From contig NZ_JANARS010000006.1 of the NCBI RefSeq assembly GCF_024199985.1, forward strand, positions 62,001 through 126,000: 64,000 bases of DNA, given 5' to 3'. The position numbers and the translations under genes were made by a program. Within the stretch, counting starts at the first letter, position 1. The number at the start of each line of letters is the position of its first letter. Below, piece by piece: positions 33,399-42,698 of this stretch. The notes under the pieces are model-generated. The model saw nothing but the letters and a program-made list of their open reading frames with translations, was not told the DNA's origin and made no database searches. This DNA comes from Nocardioides pinisoli. GTDB lineage: Bacteria; Actinomycetota; Actinomycetes; Propionibacteriales; Nocardioidaceae.

Positions 33399-34916
33399 AT
33401 GCTGGGGTTCTGCAGGGGGAACATGCGCCACCGGTGCCGGACGGGCGTCACGGGGCTCGCCTCGTTCCTCGTCCTGGTCTGGATCGGCTCGGGGACGGAC
33501 CACGCGTGGTGGTCGCCGCCGTCGGCGTCGACGGCGCCGTCGCTCGGCGAGGGGGTCGTCAGCGGGGTGTTCGTCGCCGCCGCCGGCTGCACCGCGCTCG
33601 TCATGTGGCGCAAGCACGCCGGTGCGGTCGCGGGCTGGATCGTGGCGACGGGCGCGCTCGTGGCCGCACAGGCCCTGGGCGTGACGCTCATCGCGCTGCA
33701 CAGCGCGCCGCCGCGGGGGACGCTCGTGCAGCTGCTGCTGCTCGCGGTGGGCCTGGTCGGGATGATCGGGGTGGTCGTCCCGCTCCTGGCGCCCGAGCGC
33801 GTACGACGTGTCGTCGACGAGACCTTCGTGATCGGCCTCGGGCTGGGACTCGTCGCGGCGGGTCACCTGCTGCTCCAGTTCCCGCGGGTCCAGCCGCCGT
33901 CGTCGATGATGCAGCTGCTCATCGGGGTGCTGCTGGCGACCCACCTGCTGTCCGCCGTCCTCGTGCTGCAGCAGCGTGCGGCGTCACGGCCGGTCAGCGC
34001 GCTGCTGCTCGTCACGGTGGGCGTGGTGGTCCTCGGCCAGCTCGTCCCCCCGACGGGGCTCGCCGGTGGCAGCATCGATGCCGCCCTGTGGCTCGCCCGC
34101 ACCGCGGTCGGCGCCGCCTGGCTCGGCATCGCCTGGGCCACCCTGCGCCGCGCCCTCGAGGACGAGCAGCGACGCATCGACTCCTTCGAGCACGTGCTCG
34201 TCGACGCGACCCGCGAGCAGCGCGAGCGGATGCACGAGCTGCGCAGCACGATCGCCGGGCTGGTCACCGGATCAGCGATGCTCGACCGGGAGGACCTCCC
34301 CAGCGAGACGCGTGAGCGGCTGTGGACATCCCTGCGCCGCGAGCTCGACCGGATGGAGCGGATGCTCGCCGGGACCGGCCCGCAGGCCACGGACCTGCGC
34401 CTCGACGACGCGCTCACCAAGATCCTCGACCTGCAGCGGCTCAAGGGCCGCCACGTCGAGCTGCACTCCACCGGCGACGTGGTCCGGGCTCCCTACGACG
34501 CCCTGTCCGAGGTGCTCAACATCCTCGTGGACAACGCCGCCAAGCACGGCGGCACCGACGAGAGCGTGGTGGAGGTGATGCGCCGCGACGAGGAGACCGT
34601 CGACATCACGGTGACCGACTTCGGCCGCGGCATCCCCCACGAGCAGCGACCCCAGATCTTCGAGTGGGGCAAGCGCGGCACCGGGTCGCGGGGCGAGGGC
34701 ATCGGCCTCAACGTCGCCCAGCGCCTCGTCACCGAGGCCGGCGGGTCGCTGCGGCTCGCGGACCGGGACGGCGCGGGGTCGTCGTTCGTGATCTCGCTGC
34801 CCGCGGTCCGACGCTCACCGGAGAACGACCTCCAGCCCACGCGGCTGGTCCCGTCCGCCCCGGCCATGCCCGACCTGACGATGGAGGACGGCCGTGCCTG
34901 GCGCTTCTCGGGGTGA
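33399..34916 (+). CDS. Membrane-bound sensor histidine kinase
   Basis: The 505-aa protein has an N-terminal half of about eight hydrophobic helices (about 15-255) without a clear extracellular sensor loop. A helical linker and a dimerisation segment with His in REQRERMHELRSTIAGL (about 290) follow. The HATPase domain has the N box LNILVDNAAKHGG, G1 VTDFGRGIPHEQRP and G2 KRGTGSRGEGIGL. It should sense a membrane or lipid-linked signal and phosphorylate the response regulator encoded downstream, whose gene overlaps it by 23 nt. The ATG at 33423 is an alternative start with AGGGGG nearby. Confidence 0.85.
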   Translation: MLGFCRGNMRHRCRTGVTGLASFLVLVWIGSGTDHAWWSPPSASTAPSLGEGVVSGVFVAAAGCTALVMWRKHAGAVAGWIVATGALVAAQALGVTLIALHSAPPRGTLVQLLLLAVGLVGMIGVVVPLLAPERVRRVVDETFVIGLGLGLVAAGHLLLQFPRVQPPSSMMQLLIGVLLATHLLSAVLVLQQRAASRPVSALLLVTVGVVVLGQLVPPTGLAGGSIDAALWLARTAVGAAWLGIAWATLRRALEDEQRRIDSFEHVLVDATREQRERMHELRSTIAGLVTGSAMLDREDLPSETRERLWTSLRRELDRMERMLAGTGPQATDLRLDDALTKILDLQRLKGRHVELHSTGDVVRAPYDALSEVLNILVDNAAKHGGTDESVVEVMRRDEETVDITVTDFGRGIPHEQRPQIFEWGKRGTGSRGEGIGLNVAQRLVTEAGGSLRLADRDGAGSSFVISLPAVRRSPENDLQPTRLVPSAPAMPDLTMEDGRAWRFSG

Positions 34917-35577
34917 GCACAGGGTCCTCATCATCGACGACCACGTGCTCTTCGCGGAGTCGCTCGAGCTCGCCCTCTCCCTGGAGGGCTACGACGTACG
35001 ACGCCTGGAGCCGCCGGACGAGGGCGGGTCGATGGCCACGCTCCGGTCGCTGGCCCTGCGGGCCAACCCCCGCACGGTCCTGCTCGACCTCGACCTCGGC
35101 CGCTTCGGTGACGGGATGAACCTGGTCGCGCCGCTCGCCCGGGCCAACGCCAACGTGGTCGTGCTGACCGCGTCCGACGACATCGGTCGCTGGGGGGCGT
35201 GCATGCGGCTGGGGGCGCGCAAGGTGCTGTCCAAGACCGGCGCCCTCCAGCAGGCGCTCGCCACCGTGCGGCGGCTGCACCAGGGGCTGCCGGTGGTCAC
35301 CCGCGAGGAGCTCGAGTCGCTGCTCGAGGCGTGGGCCCGCGACCGGCAGGCCCACGACGACGTACGCCGCCGGCTCGACCTGCTCACCCCGCGCGAGCGC
35401 CAGGTGCTCGGTGCCCTCATCGAGGGGCGCACGGTGCGGGCGATCGCCCAGGACAGCGTGGTGTCGGAGGCGACGGTCCGCACGCAGGTGAAGTCCATCC
35501 TCGGCAAGCTCGAGGTGTCCTCGCAGCTCGCCGCCGTCGGCATGGCCAACCAGGTCGGCTGGAAGGTCGGCGTCTGA
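34894..35577 (+). CDS. NarL/LuxR-type response regulator
   Basis: The 227-aa protein has a full receiver: IIDDHVLFAESLELAL with acidic pair, phosphoacceptor Asp in VLLDLDLG, TASDD and Lys in VLSKTGAL. The HTH follows (LTPRERQVLGALIEGRTVRAIAQDSVVSEATVRTQVKSILGKLEV, about 165-210). It overlaps the kinase gene, so it is its partner. It is a natural candidate to control the adjoining polysaccharide genes through the shared intergenic motif. Confidence 0.93.
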   Translation: MPGASRGEHRVLIIDDHVLFAESLELALSLEGYDVRRLEPPDEGGSMATLRSLALRANPRTVLLDLDLGRFGDGMNLVAPLARANANVVVLTASDDIGRWGACMRLGARKVLSKTGALQQALATVRRLHQGLPVVTREELESLLEAWARDRQAHDDVRRRLDLLTPRERQVLGALIEGRTVRAIAQDSVVSEATVRTQVKSILGKLEVSSQLAAVGMANQVGWKVGV

Positions 35578-35633
35578 GCCCACCGGCTCTCGCTGTGCTG
35601 GTCGGCAGAGCCGCGTTCCCCGGGTGGGGGGAC

Positions 35634-35666
35634 GCGGCGGTCGAGGAGGGGGACCTCGACCGCCGC
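35634..35666 (+). terminator. Strong terminator after the response regulator gene
   Basis: A perfect 13-bp stem GCGGCGGTCGAGG / CCTCGACCGCCGC with a 7-nt loop lies 57 nt after the response regulator stop. Confidence 0.8.
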
Positions 35667-35850
35667 CCACTGGTTCACATCGGTTCCGGGTGACGAAGCG
35701 TGGGGTTCCGCGTCACGCCAGCGGCCACCAAGGGCGGCCAGTGCGGGGCTGGCCCGAGATAGCGAACCAGTGTGTGGTGCACCACATCGAGAGTAGGTCC
35801 GCCCGGCCTGACCTGCCCATCCCTTCGAATGGGTATCTCCCGGGCGTGCA

Positions 35851-35876
35851 GGGCTTTCGCTCATTTACGGCATGCC
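35851..35876 (+). promoter_or_regulatory. Candidate regulatory box with GGGCTTTCGC-CATTT core (copy 1)
   Basis: GGGCTTTCGC, then TCATTT, then CATGCCC. It shares GGGCTTTCGC[T/C]CATTT with 63543-63568. It lies about 75 nt before the transferase ATG and probably marks its promoter region. Confidence 0.45.
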
Positions 35877-35952
35877 CGCCCGGTCAGGCGTTCCTAGGCT
35901 CACTGGAAGGTCAGCAACGGGTGCCTTGGGCGGTGTCCCGGAGGGGGTTGAG

Positions 35953-37491
35953 ATGACGCAGGTCGTGAGCGACAGGGTCGCTGAGGTGGTCTCCGAGGTG
36001 GCGGCCGGGCTGGTGCCCGACATCGTCGCGGAGGCGACAGCGGACGGCGCCCTGCTGGACCCGCAGGTCCCCCGCCCTCGCGAGGCCACGACCCTGCCGC
36101 CGGTCGCACCCGGCGCCGCCCCGGCCGAGCCGCTCGCCGACCCGGCCCCGCGCCGGACGGCCACCCGGCCGGCCGCGAGCTGGCTGGCGCCGGCCCTGGA
36201 CCTGGTCCTCGCGCTGGCGCTCGCCGTGCTGTGGGTCTCGCAGGACCGCCTCCAGCTCCTCCCCGCGGCCGCGACCGCCCTGGCCTGGCCGGCGCTGCTC
36301 GCGGTGTCCGGTCGCTACCGGCGCCAGGCACTCGGGCAGTCCCGGGGAGCCCGGGCGGCGGTCGTGCTCGCCGCCGGAGGGCGCACCGCGGTGCTCACGC
36401 TGGCGGTCTCGCCCCTGCTCTGGCACGCCGACCCGCTCGCCCTCGCCGCCTTCGTCGGCGCCCTCACCGTCGCCAGCGCCGGGCCGTTCGTGGCCGGCGT
36501 ACGTCGTCCCCGTCCGCGCGTCGTGCTGGCGGGCCGGCCGCGTGACGTCCGTGAGGCCGTTGCGCAGCTGCGGGCCAGCGGGACCCACGAGGTCGTGGCG
36601 GCCTGCCTGACCCGCTCCTCCAAGACCCCGGTCGAGGGCGACGTCCCGATCTACGTCGGGCTCGAGGCGTCCTCGACCGCGGCCCACGACCACGCTGCCG
36701 ATGCCCTGGTCGTGCTGCCCGGGGCCAAGCTCTCCCCCGTCGAGGTGCGGCGGCTGCACTGGTCGCTGTCGGGGCTGGGCACCGAGCTCTTCCTCGGCAC
36801 GGGGCTGCTCGACGTCCACCCGCAGCGGACGCGAGTCATGTCGACGGCCGGCCTCGACGTCCTGCACGTCGGCAAGCCCACGCTCCGCGGACCGCGCCGG
36901 CTGCTCAAGGACGTGGTCGAGCGCACGCTCGCGCTCGTCGCGCTGGTCCTGTCCCTCCCGCTGCTGGCCGCCCTCGCCGTGGCCATCCGGATGGAGACCC
37001 CCGGCCCCGCGTTCTTCCGCCAGGAGCGCATCGGTCGCGACGGCGTCCCCTTCACCATGCTCAAGCTGCGCTCGATGGGCGTCGACGCCGAGGTGGCGCG
37101 GCACGAGCTGGCCGAGGACAACGAGAAGGACGGCGTCCTGTTCAAGATCGCGCAGGACCCGCGCGTCACGCCGCTGGGCAGCAAGCTGCGCCGCTACTCG
37201 CTCGACGAGCTGCCGCAGCTGTGGAACGTCGTCCGCGGCGACATGTCCCTCGTGGGCCCCCGCCCGGCCCTGCCGTGCGAGGTCGCCCGCTACGACGTCG
37301 ACCCGCGGCGCCGGCTCGTGGTCAAGCCCGGCGTGACCGGCCTGTGGCAGGTGTCGGGGCGCTCGGACCTGACGTGGGCCGAGTCGGTGCGGCTGGACCT
37401 CAGGTACGTCGAGAACTGGTCGCTGCGCCACGACCTCTCGATCCTCGTCCGCACGGTGCGCGCGGTGCTCGGCCACCGCGGCGCCTACTGA
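35953..37491 (+). CDS. Exopolysaccharide polyprenyl glycosylphosphotransferase (WbaP/CpsE-like)
   Basis: The 512-aa protein transfers a sugar-1-phosphate to undecaprenyl phosphate, the first step of polysaccharide repeat-unit synthesis. The N-terminal region (1-75) is polar. Four hydrophobic helices (about 80-190) and a nucleotide-binding-like domain follow. The C-terminal catalytic domain (about 320-512) has one membrane helix, IRMETPGPAFFRQERIGRDG, LRSM, RRYSLDELPQLWNVVRGDMSLVGPRP and GVTGLWQVSGRSDLTW, all family signatures. The ATG at 35953 has GGAGG upstream. It probably initiates the polymer built by the genes up to 63.5 kb. Confidence 0.92.
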   Translation: MTQVVSDRVAEVVSEVAAGLVPDIVAEATADGALLDPQVPRPREATTLPPVAPGAAPAEPLADPAPRRTATRPAASWLAPALDLVLALALAVLWVSQDRLQLLPAAATALAWPALLAVSGRYRRQALGQSRGARAAVVLAAGGRTAVLTLAVSPLLWHADPLALAAFVGALTVASAGPFVAGVRRPRPRVVLAGRPRDVREAVAQLRASGTHEVVAACLTRSSKTPVEGDVPIYVGLEASSTAAHDHAADALVVLPGAKLSPVEVRRLHWSLSGLGTELFLGTGLLDVHPQRTRVMSTAGLDVLHVGKPTLRGPRRLLKDVVERTLALVALVLSLPLLAALAVAIRMETPGPAFFRQERIGRDGVPFTMLKLRSMGVDAEVARHELAEDNEKDGVLFKIAQDPRVTPLGSKLRRYSLDELPQLWNVVRGDMSLVGPRPALPCEVARYDVDPRRRLVVKPGVTGLWQVSGRSDLTWAESVRLDLRYVENWSLRHDLSILVRTVRAVLGHRGAY

Positions 37492-37533
37492 GCGCGCACC
37501 GTCTCGTCAACGACCGTGGGGGTCGAGAAGCAG

Positions 37534-38304
37534 ATGAACACCAGACCTGTGCGGGTCGCCGTGATCGGCGTCGTCGCCGCCCTTCTCCTCGGCGGCTGCG
37601 GCGCCGACGGCGCGCCCCCGGACGCCGGTCCGTCGGTCGCGGGCTCGTCGGACGCCGGATCGCCGGGCGCCGGATCGCCGGGCGCCGGGGAACGCACGAA
37701 GGACCGGCGGGACGACCGCAGGGCCCGGTCGGCGGACCAGGGCGCCGACGAGACCAAGGGGGCCGAGGGGGCCGAGGACGCGACGCCCAGCCCCGATGCC
37801 GCGCCGAGCACCGACGCGGACGCCGACGGGGCTGAGGACGGCACCGCCGACGGCTCGGCTCCGGCACTGGAGATGCCGGAGGCGCCGGCGCCGACGGTCG
37901 ACAGCCTCGCCGACCTCCTCCCACCGTCGAGCACGGCCCCACTCGTCACGACTCCGCTCCCGCGTGCCGCGAGCGCACAGGGGCGGCTGCTGCCCGGCTT
38001 CCCCGACGCACTGCGACCCGACCGGGCCACGCGGGTGCAGAGCAGCAGCGTCTCACCGTCGGGCGACCGGCTGCAGGTCGGGCTGGTGGCGACGTCGTCC
38101 CGGTCCCCCGAGCAGGTCCTGCTCGCCTACCGCACCCGCCTGGCCCGTCGCGGGATGGCGGAGACAGCGACCCCGCCGAGCGTCGCCGGCTCCCGCGCGG
38201 CCGCCTTCCGGCGCGACGGCAGCGTCGTGACCGTCACGGTCACCCCCCGGGGCTCCGGGACGAGCCTGGCCGTCCACGCCTCGCTGCGCGCCGAGCGCGG
38301 GTGA
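37534..38304 (+). CDS. Lipoprotein with low-complexity Ser/Gly/Asp region
   Basis: The 256-aa exported protein has signal VAVIGVVAALLLGGCGAD and lipobox Cys about 22. Residues about 25-110 are repetitive and acidic (GSPGAGSPGAG, GAEGAED), likely an extended linker to the wall. The C-terminal domain (about 150-256) has DRLQVGLVATSSRSPEQVLLAYRTRLARRGM and a beta-rich end. The ATG at 37534 is chosen; the upstream start reads through a non-lipoprotein leader. Function is unknown. It follows the initiating transferase by 42 nt, so it is likely in the same operon. Confidence 0.75.
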   Translation: MNTRPVRVAVIGVVAALLLGGCGADGAPPDAGPSVAGSSDAGSPGAGSPGAGERTKDRRDDRRARSADQGADETKGAEGAEDATPSPDAAPSTDADADGAEDGTADGSAPALEMPEAPAPTVDSLADLLPPSSTAPLVTTPLPRAASAQGRLLPGFPDALRPDRATRVQSSSVSPSGDRLQVGLVATSSRSPEQVLLAYRTRLARRGMAETATPPSVAGSRAAAFRRDGSVVTVTVTPRGSGTSLAVHASLRAERG

Positions 38305-39575
38305 CCGGGATGTACATCTCGGTCCGCGACCGGCCGGCCGCCGGCACCACCAGCACGCGCGGCGCGACCTCGACCCGGCCCCCCGTCGGCCGGGTCGTCG
38401 TCACGCTCGGGGTCGTGTCGCTCCTGACCGACGTCTCGTCGGAGTCGGTCTCGGCGATCCTGCCGCTCTACCTCACCGCGGTCGTCGGCCTCACGCCCGT
38501 GGCGTACGGGCTCGTCGACGGTCTCTACCAGGGGGTCAGCGCCCTGGTCCGGCTCGGCGGCGGCTGGCTGGCCGACGCCTCGGACCGTCCCAAGTGGGTG
38601 GCGTTCCTCGGCTACGGGCTCTCCGCGGTGGCACGCGTGTTCCTGCTGTTCGCCTCGGGTGCTGCCGGGATCGCCGCCGTGGTCACCGCCGACCGGATCG
38701 GCAAGGGCATCCGGACGGCACCGCGCGACGCGATGATCAGCACCTCGACCCCCACCGAGCACCTCGGCCGCGCCTTCGGCGTGCACCGGATGCTCGACAC
38801 CATCGGGGCCGCCCTGGGCCCGTTGATCGCCTTCGCCCTGCTGTGGCTCGTGCCCGGCGGCTACTCCGTGGTGCTCGTGGTGTCGCTCGCCTTCGCGATC
38901 GCCGGGGTGGCGCTCCTGGGCCTGCTCGGACCGGACGTGCGGACGCGGCGTGACGCGGCGACGCGCAGCGGGCCCACGCCGCCGCCGTTCCGCTGGCGCG
39001 ACCTGACCGACGCGCGGCTGCGGCCGCTCCTCGCGGTCGCCGGCGTGCTCGGCCTGCTGACGATCGGCGACGGCTTCATCTACCTCGCCCTGCTCGACCA
39101 CGGCGGCGCCAACGTGGCCTGGTTCCCGCTCTTCTACGTCGGCACCAACGTCGCCTACCTGCTGCTGGCCGTGCCGGTCGGCCGCCTCGCCGACCGGGTG
39201 GGGCGGGCCCGCACCCTGGTCGTGGGCCACCTCGCGCTCGTCGGCGCCTACCTGTGCGCCGTGCTCCCGACCTCGACCGCCGCCGCCACCGTCGGGACGC
39301 TGCTCCTCCTGGGCACGTTCTACGCCGCGACCGACGGCGTGATCGCCGCGATCGCCGGCCGCCTCGTCCCGGTGCAGGCGCGCTCCAGCGGCATCGCCGC
39401 CGCGCAGACCGTGGTGGCGCTCGCGCGGATGCTCGCCTCGGCCGGGTTCGGCGTGCTGTGGCTGGTGCTCGGTCCCACGGCGGCGATGACGACCGTCGCC
39501 GGGCTCCTGGTCGTGGCCGTCCTCGCCGCCGCGACCCGGATCACGCGTCTCGACGGCGCCGCGGTCACCCGATGA
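38301..39575 (+). CDS. MFS transporter
   Basis: The 424-aa membrane protein has about twelve hydrophobic segments. The motif A-like loop GGWLADASDRPKWVAF (between TM2 and TM3) and a second loop GRLADRVGRART (TM8-9) are clear. The N-terminal 35 residues are polar. It could export an intermediate or drug-like compound; no substrate can be read. The GTG start overlaps the lipoprotein stop as GTGA, so the genes are coupled. Confidence 0.88.
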   Translation: MTGMYISVRDRPAAGTTSTRGATSTRPPVGRVVVTLGVVSLLTDVSSESVSAILPLYLTAVVGLTPVAYGLVDGLYQGVSALVRLGGGWLADASDRPKWVAFLGYGLSAVARVFLLFASGAAGIAAVVTADRIGKGIRTAPRDAMISTSTPTEHLGRAFGVHRMLDTIGAALGPLIAFALLWLVPGGYSVVLVVSLAFAIAGVALLGLLGPDVRTRRDAATRSGPTPPPFRWRDLTDARLRPLLAVAGVLGLLTIGDGFIYLALLDHGGANVAWFPLFYVGTNVAYLLLAVPVGRLADRVGRARTLVVGHLALVGAYLCAVLPTSTAAATVGTLLLLGTFYAATDGVIAAIAGRLVPVQARSSGIAAAQTVVALARMLASAGFGVLWLVLGPTAAMTTVAGLLVVAVLAAATRITRLDGAAVTR

Positions 39576-39582
39576 GCAGCTC

Positions 39583-40599
39583 GTGAGCCCCCGCGTCCGC
39601 GTGCTGGCCTTCGTCGCGGTGGTCGTGGCGATCGCCCTCGCCGCGACCGCCTACGTCGTCGTCGAGCGTCGTGAGGTCCGTGCCGAGCGGGCCGCCGATC
39701 CCGAGGCCGAGCAGGCGCCGATCGCGGAGGTGACCGACGGACCGCGCATCGTGTTCCGGCACACCGGCAACGACAGCCAGTACGGCGTGGTGGCCGTGGT
39801 GCCGCTCGACGACCCGGGCGGCCCCCGCGCGTTCACCGGCGTCACCTGCGACCGGGTCGCGGCCCGTGCGGAGGGCGCCTCCTGCCTGGTCACCGACCCG
39901 GGGGTCGCGGCCGCGTACGAGGGGTTCGAGCTCGACGCCGACTGGCAGCAGGTCGCGAGCCACGACCTCCCGGGCATCCCGAGCCGCACCCGGCTCAGTC
40001 CCGACGGGACCCTGGTGGCGACGACCGTGTTCGTCGCGGGCCACTCCTACATGTCCACCGGCTTCTCGACGGCCACCGAGGTCCACGAGTTCGGCGACGG
40101 CGAGCGATGGGGCAACCTGGAGGACTTCCGGCTCGTGATCGACGGCCGCGAGGTCGACTCCGTGGACCGCAACGTCTGGGGGGTCACCTTCGTCGACGAC
40201 GAGACGTTCTACGCGACGGTCGCCACCGGCGGCCGGACCTGGCTGGTCGAGGGCGACCTGGCCGAGCGCACGCTGACCTCGGTGTCCCGGGACGCCGAGT
40301 GCCCCGCGTTGTCGCCCGACGGCACCCGCGTCGCCTTCAAGGTCGACGTCGACCCGGGTCGTCGGGTCGTGTGGCAGCTCGCCGTGGAGGACCTCGCGAC
40401 GGGTGACCGCACCCTCCTCGAGGCGGGTCCGCGCGGGCTCGACGACCAGGTCGAGTGGCTCGACGACGACACCCTGATCTACGGCCTGCCGCGTGCGGAC
40501 GAGCCCGGAGTGACCGACACCTGGGCCGTCGACACCTCGGCGGAAGCGACCCCGCGGCTGCTCATCGAGCAGGCGTGGTCGGCCACCGTCGTGCGCTGA
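39583..40599 (+). CDS. TolB-like beta-propeller membrane protein
   Basis: The 338-aa protein has an N-terminal membrane anchor (VLAFVAVVVAIALAATAYVVV, about 7-27). Repeats of the WD40/TolB type follow, for example SRTRLSPDGTLVATTV, PALSPDGTRVAFKVD and DQVEWLDDDTLIYGL. It is exposed outside the membrane. It may bind a partner or polymer at the cell surface. It follows the MFS gene by 7 nt and ends the rightward operon. Confidence 0.8.
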   Translation: MSPRVRVLAFVAVVVAIALAATAYVVVERREVRAERAADPEAEQAPIAEVTDGPRIVFRHTGNDSQYGVVAVVPLDDPGGPRAFTGVTCDRVAARAEGASCLVTDPGVAAAYEGFELDADWQQVASHDLPGIPSRTRLSPDGTLVATTVFVAGHSYMSTGFSTATEVHEFGDGERWGNLEDFRLVIDGREVDSVDRNVWGVTFVDDETFYATVATGGRTWLVEGDLAERTLTSVSRDAECPALSPDGTRVAFKVDVDPGRRVVWQLAVEDLATGDRTLLEAGPRGLDDQVEWLDDDTLIYGLPRADEPGVTDTWAVDTSAEATPRLLIEQAWSATVVR

Positions 40600-40605
40600 G
40601 GGACG

Positions 40606-42360
40606 TCACACCGTGGCGGGCATCGTCGCGCCCAGCGGCAGGTTGGCGACGTTGAGGACGAACGACACGGTGCTCGGTGCCGGATCGACGCGGCGGCGGA
40701 GCATGTCGTCCACCCACTGCTCGTCGAGGACGGCGCTCACCGTGGTCCGGTCGAGCAGGTGCGGGTGGGCGCGCCAGTGATCGACCACCTTGCCGGCCAG
40801 CACCGTCCCACCGACAGGCGGGCGGGTGCTGTGTCCCCACCGCTGCCGCGCCTTGACCACGGCCTTCCGACCGAGCTTGTGGAGTGCCTGGACCCGGTCA
40901 CCCACCCCGGGGTACGCGAAGGCGCGCGGCGCGGGACGCCCGTCGAGCGGCACCTGGGCGAGGTCGTCGTCGAGCGCGACCTGGAGTCGGGCGAGGAACA
41001 GCGAGCCGCGCTTGCTCTCGGGAGCCATCGATCGGGCGATGTGGATGAATCGGTCGTCGAGCATCGGGTTGACCACCGAGCGGTCCAAGCAGATCGCCGT
41101 GTCGGTGACTCCGGCCCAGCGCTGCATCCGCTGGTCCAGGTAGAACTCGTCGGTGGCCTCGAACCAGTCCTTCCCGCTCGAGGCCATGAGGTGGTGGACG
41201 CGGTCCACAGCCCGGTCGCGCGCCCCCTCCCGCAGGTGCGGTGCGAGGGCGAGTGGGTCGATCGCCTCGTTGGCGAACATGCGCCACGAGGTCAGCCGCG
41301 CCACTCGCTCCCGCGTGACCGGCACAGGACGCGGGCGGCCGAGGTAGTAGAAGCCGCGGGCCACTTCACCGCCGAGGCCTGCGATGCGGTGGCCCTGGTC
41401 GAAGCGCTGCTCGGCGATCGACAACGCCGCGAGGGCGAGGGGGTCGGCCATCCCCTCCAGCCGAGCACTCGAGCGCACTGCCAGGGCGTGGGCCTCGTCC
41501 GCCGGCATGCGCGCGAGGTCCTCGAGCGCCTCGACGTGGTGTCGTACGCCGGTGCGCGCCGCCAGGTCTGCGGCGATCGCCACGTCCGGCGAGCCGGGGA
41601 CCGCGAGCGTGATCGCCGCGAGCCCCCTCCGCAGGTCCGGCGGGACGGCGCTGAGCAGGATGCGGGAGTCCTGCCCGCCGGTGAGCTGGAGCGTGGCGTC
41701 AGGGTGGTCGGTGACGTACGTGGTGAGGTAGCGGCGGAGCAGGTCTGCCGCCTGGTCCACGGCGTCGTCGAGCTCCAGCCGCTGGAGGGAGGCCGCAGGG
41801 GCCCTCACGACGTCGAGGTGCCCGTCACGCACTCGGACGAGCTCGCCAGGAGCGAGCTTGGTCACCCCGTCGAAGAGGGTCCACTGCCCGACCTGCCAGC
41901 CGAGCAGCGACTGCAGGGTCAGCGCATCGTGGTCGAGTCCGCGATCACCGAGGACTGCCAGGACCCGGGCCGAGGTGCTGATGGCGGCCCACCCCGGACC
42001 ATGTGAGTGGTAGACGTGCCGGAAGCCCAGCGCGTCGGTCACCGCGACCGCCTCCGAGACACCGGTCCGCGTGAATGCCGCGAACGGAGGAAGCACCTCC
42101 CGGAGAGCCCCGACATCACCGCGCACCATCAACGGCGTCACGTCACCCGCGTCCAGGTCGGCCTCGTGGCGGCGCGTCGCGCGCGTCAGCATCGCGGAGC
42201 CGTCGCCGTCGAGCTGCAACCCACCCCACGTGGCCACCAGCAGTCCGGGTGCTTCCCGCACGACGGCTGACGGGACACCCGCCATTCTCAGCACCTCGCG
42301 AGCGCCCTGGAGGTCCGGCAGGCCGCCGGCACGCGAGATCGCGAGCACGCCCGGATCCAT
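40606..42360 (-). CDS. Asparagine-synthase-like ATP-pyrophosphatase without a glutaminase Cys
   Basis: The 584-aa protein resembles asparagine synthetase B and the amidotransferases of exosortase-linked loci. The PP-loop is TGGQDS (227-232) and precedes a synthase domain with AITLAVPGSPDVAIA and SARLEGMADPLALAA. Class II glutaminases start with Met-Cys; this protein starts Met-Asp-Pro, so glutamine hydrolysis by the usual Cys2 is not possible. It may use ammonia, another amine, or form an amide by a different route. It is last in the leftward operon with an acyl carrier protein and decarboxylase. Confidence 0.8.
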   Translation of the reverse strand: MDPGVLAISRAGGLPDLQGAREVLRMAGVPSAVVREAPGLLVATWGGLQLDGDGSAMLTRATRRHEADLDAGDVTPLMVRGDVGALREVLPPFAAFTRTGVSEAVAVTDALGFRHVYHSHGPGWAAISTSARVLAVLGDRGLDHDALTLQSLLGWQVGQWTLFDGVTKLAPGELVRVRDGHLDVVRAPAASLQRLELDDAVDQAADLLRRYLTTYVTDHPDATLQLTGGQDSRILLSAVPPDLRRGLAAITLAVPGSPDVAIAADLAARTGVRHHVEALEDLARMPADEAHALAVRSSARLEGMADPLALAALSIAEQRFDQGHRIAGLGGEVARGFYYLGRPRPVPVTRERVARLTSWRMFANEAIDPLALAPHLREGARDRAVDRVHHLMASSGKDWFEATDEFYLDQRMQRWAGVTDTAICLDRSVVNPMLDDRFIHIARSMAPESKRGSLFLARLQVALDDDLAQVPLDGRPAPRAFAYPGVGDRVQALHKLGRKAVVKARQRWGHSTRPPVGGTVLAGKVVDHWRAHPHLLDRTTVSAVLDEQWVDDMLRRRVDPAPSTVSFVLNVANLPLGATMPATV

Positions 42361-42384
42361 GTCAGGCTCCCCGCCGGCCGGCCA

Positions 42385-42645
42385 TCATGACCGCCTCGCC
42401 GCGACGAACTCGGCGAGTCCTCCGACGGTGGCGAACACCTCGCCCGTGACGTCCTCGTCGTCGACCTCGATGCCGAACCGGTTCTCCAGCGCCACCGCCA
42501 GCTCGACCACGCCCAGGGAGTCCAGCTCGGGCAGCTCTCCGAACAGCGGGGTGCCGGCATCCATCGTGGCGGCCTGGTCCTCGATGCCAAGCGTCGAGAC
42601 CACGACCTCGATGACTGCCTCGACGTCCTCGCGCGTTGCCTGCAT
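42385..42645 (-). CDS. Acyl carrier protein
   Basis: The 86-aa protein has the four-helix ACP pattern and the 4'-phosphopantetheine site DSLG with Ser43 (GELPELDSLGVVELAVALE). It carries an acyl, aminoacyl or amine-linked group. It lies between the decarboxylase (start 43925) and the asparagine-synthase-like gene, consistent with handing an activated acyl group between the AMP ligase and an amide-forming or transferase step. Confidence 0.92.
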   Translation of the reverse strand: MQATREDVEAVIEVVVSTLGIEDQAATMDAGTPLFGELPELDSLGVVELAVALENRFGIEVDDEDVTGEVFATVGGLAEFVAARRS

Positions 42646-42698
42646 GGGCCTTTCCTCTCTACGTCCTCTGATCGGGTCTGCGAATGTCGCCGGTCGTT

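Larger units (their letters stand above)
35578..35952. other. Intergenic region before the initiating sugar transferase
   Basis: These 375 bp contain no convincing gene. The first part carries the terminator hairpin at 35634-35666. The last part carries a palindromic-ended motif at 35851-35876 just upstream of the transferase gene. Confidence 0.5.
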
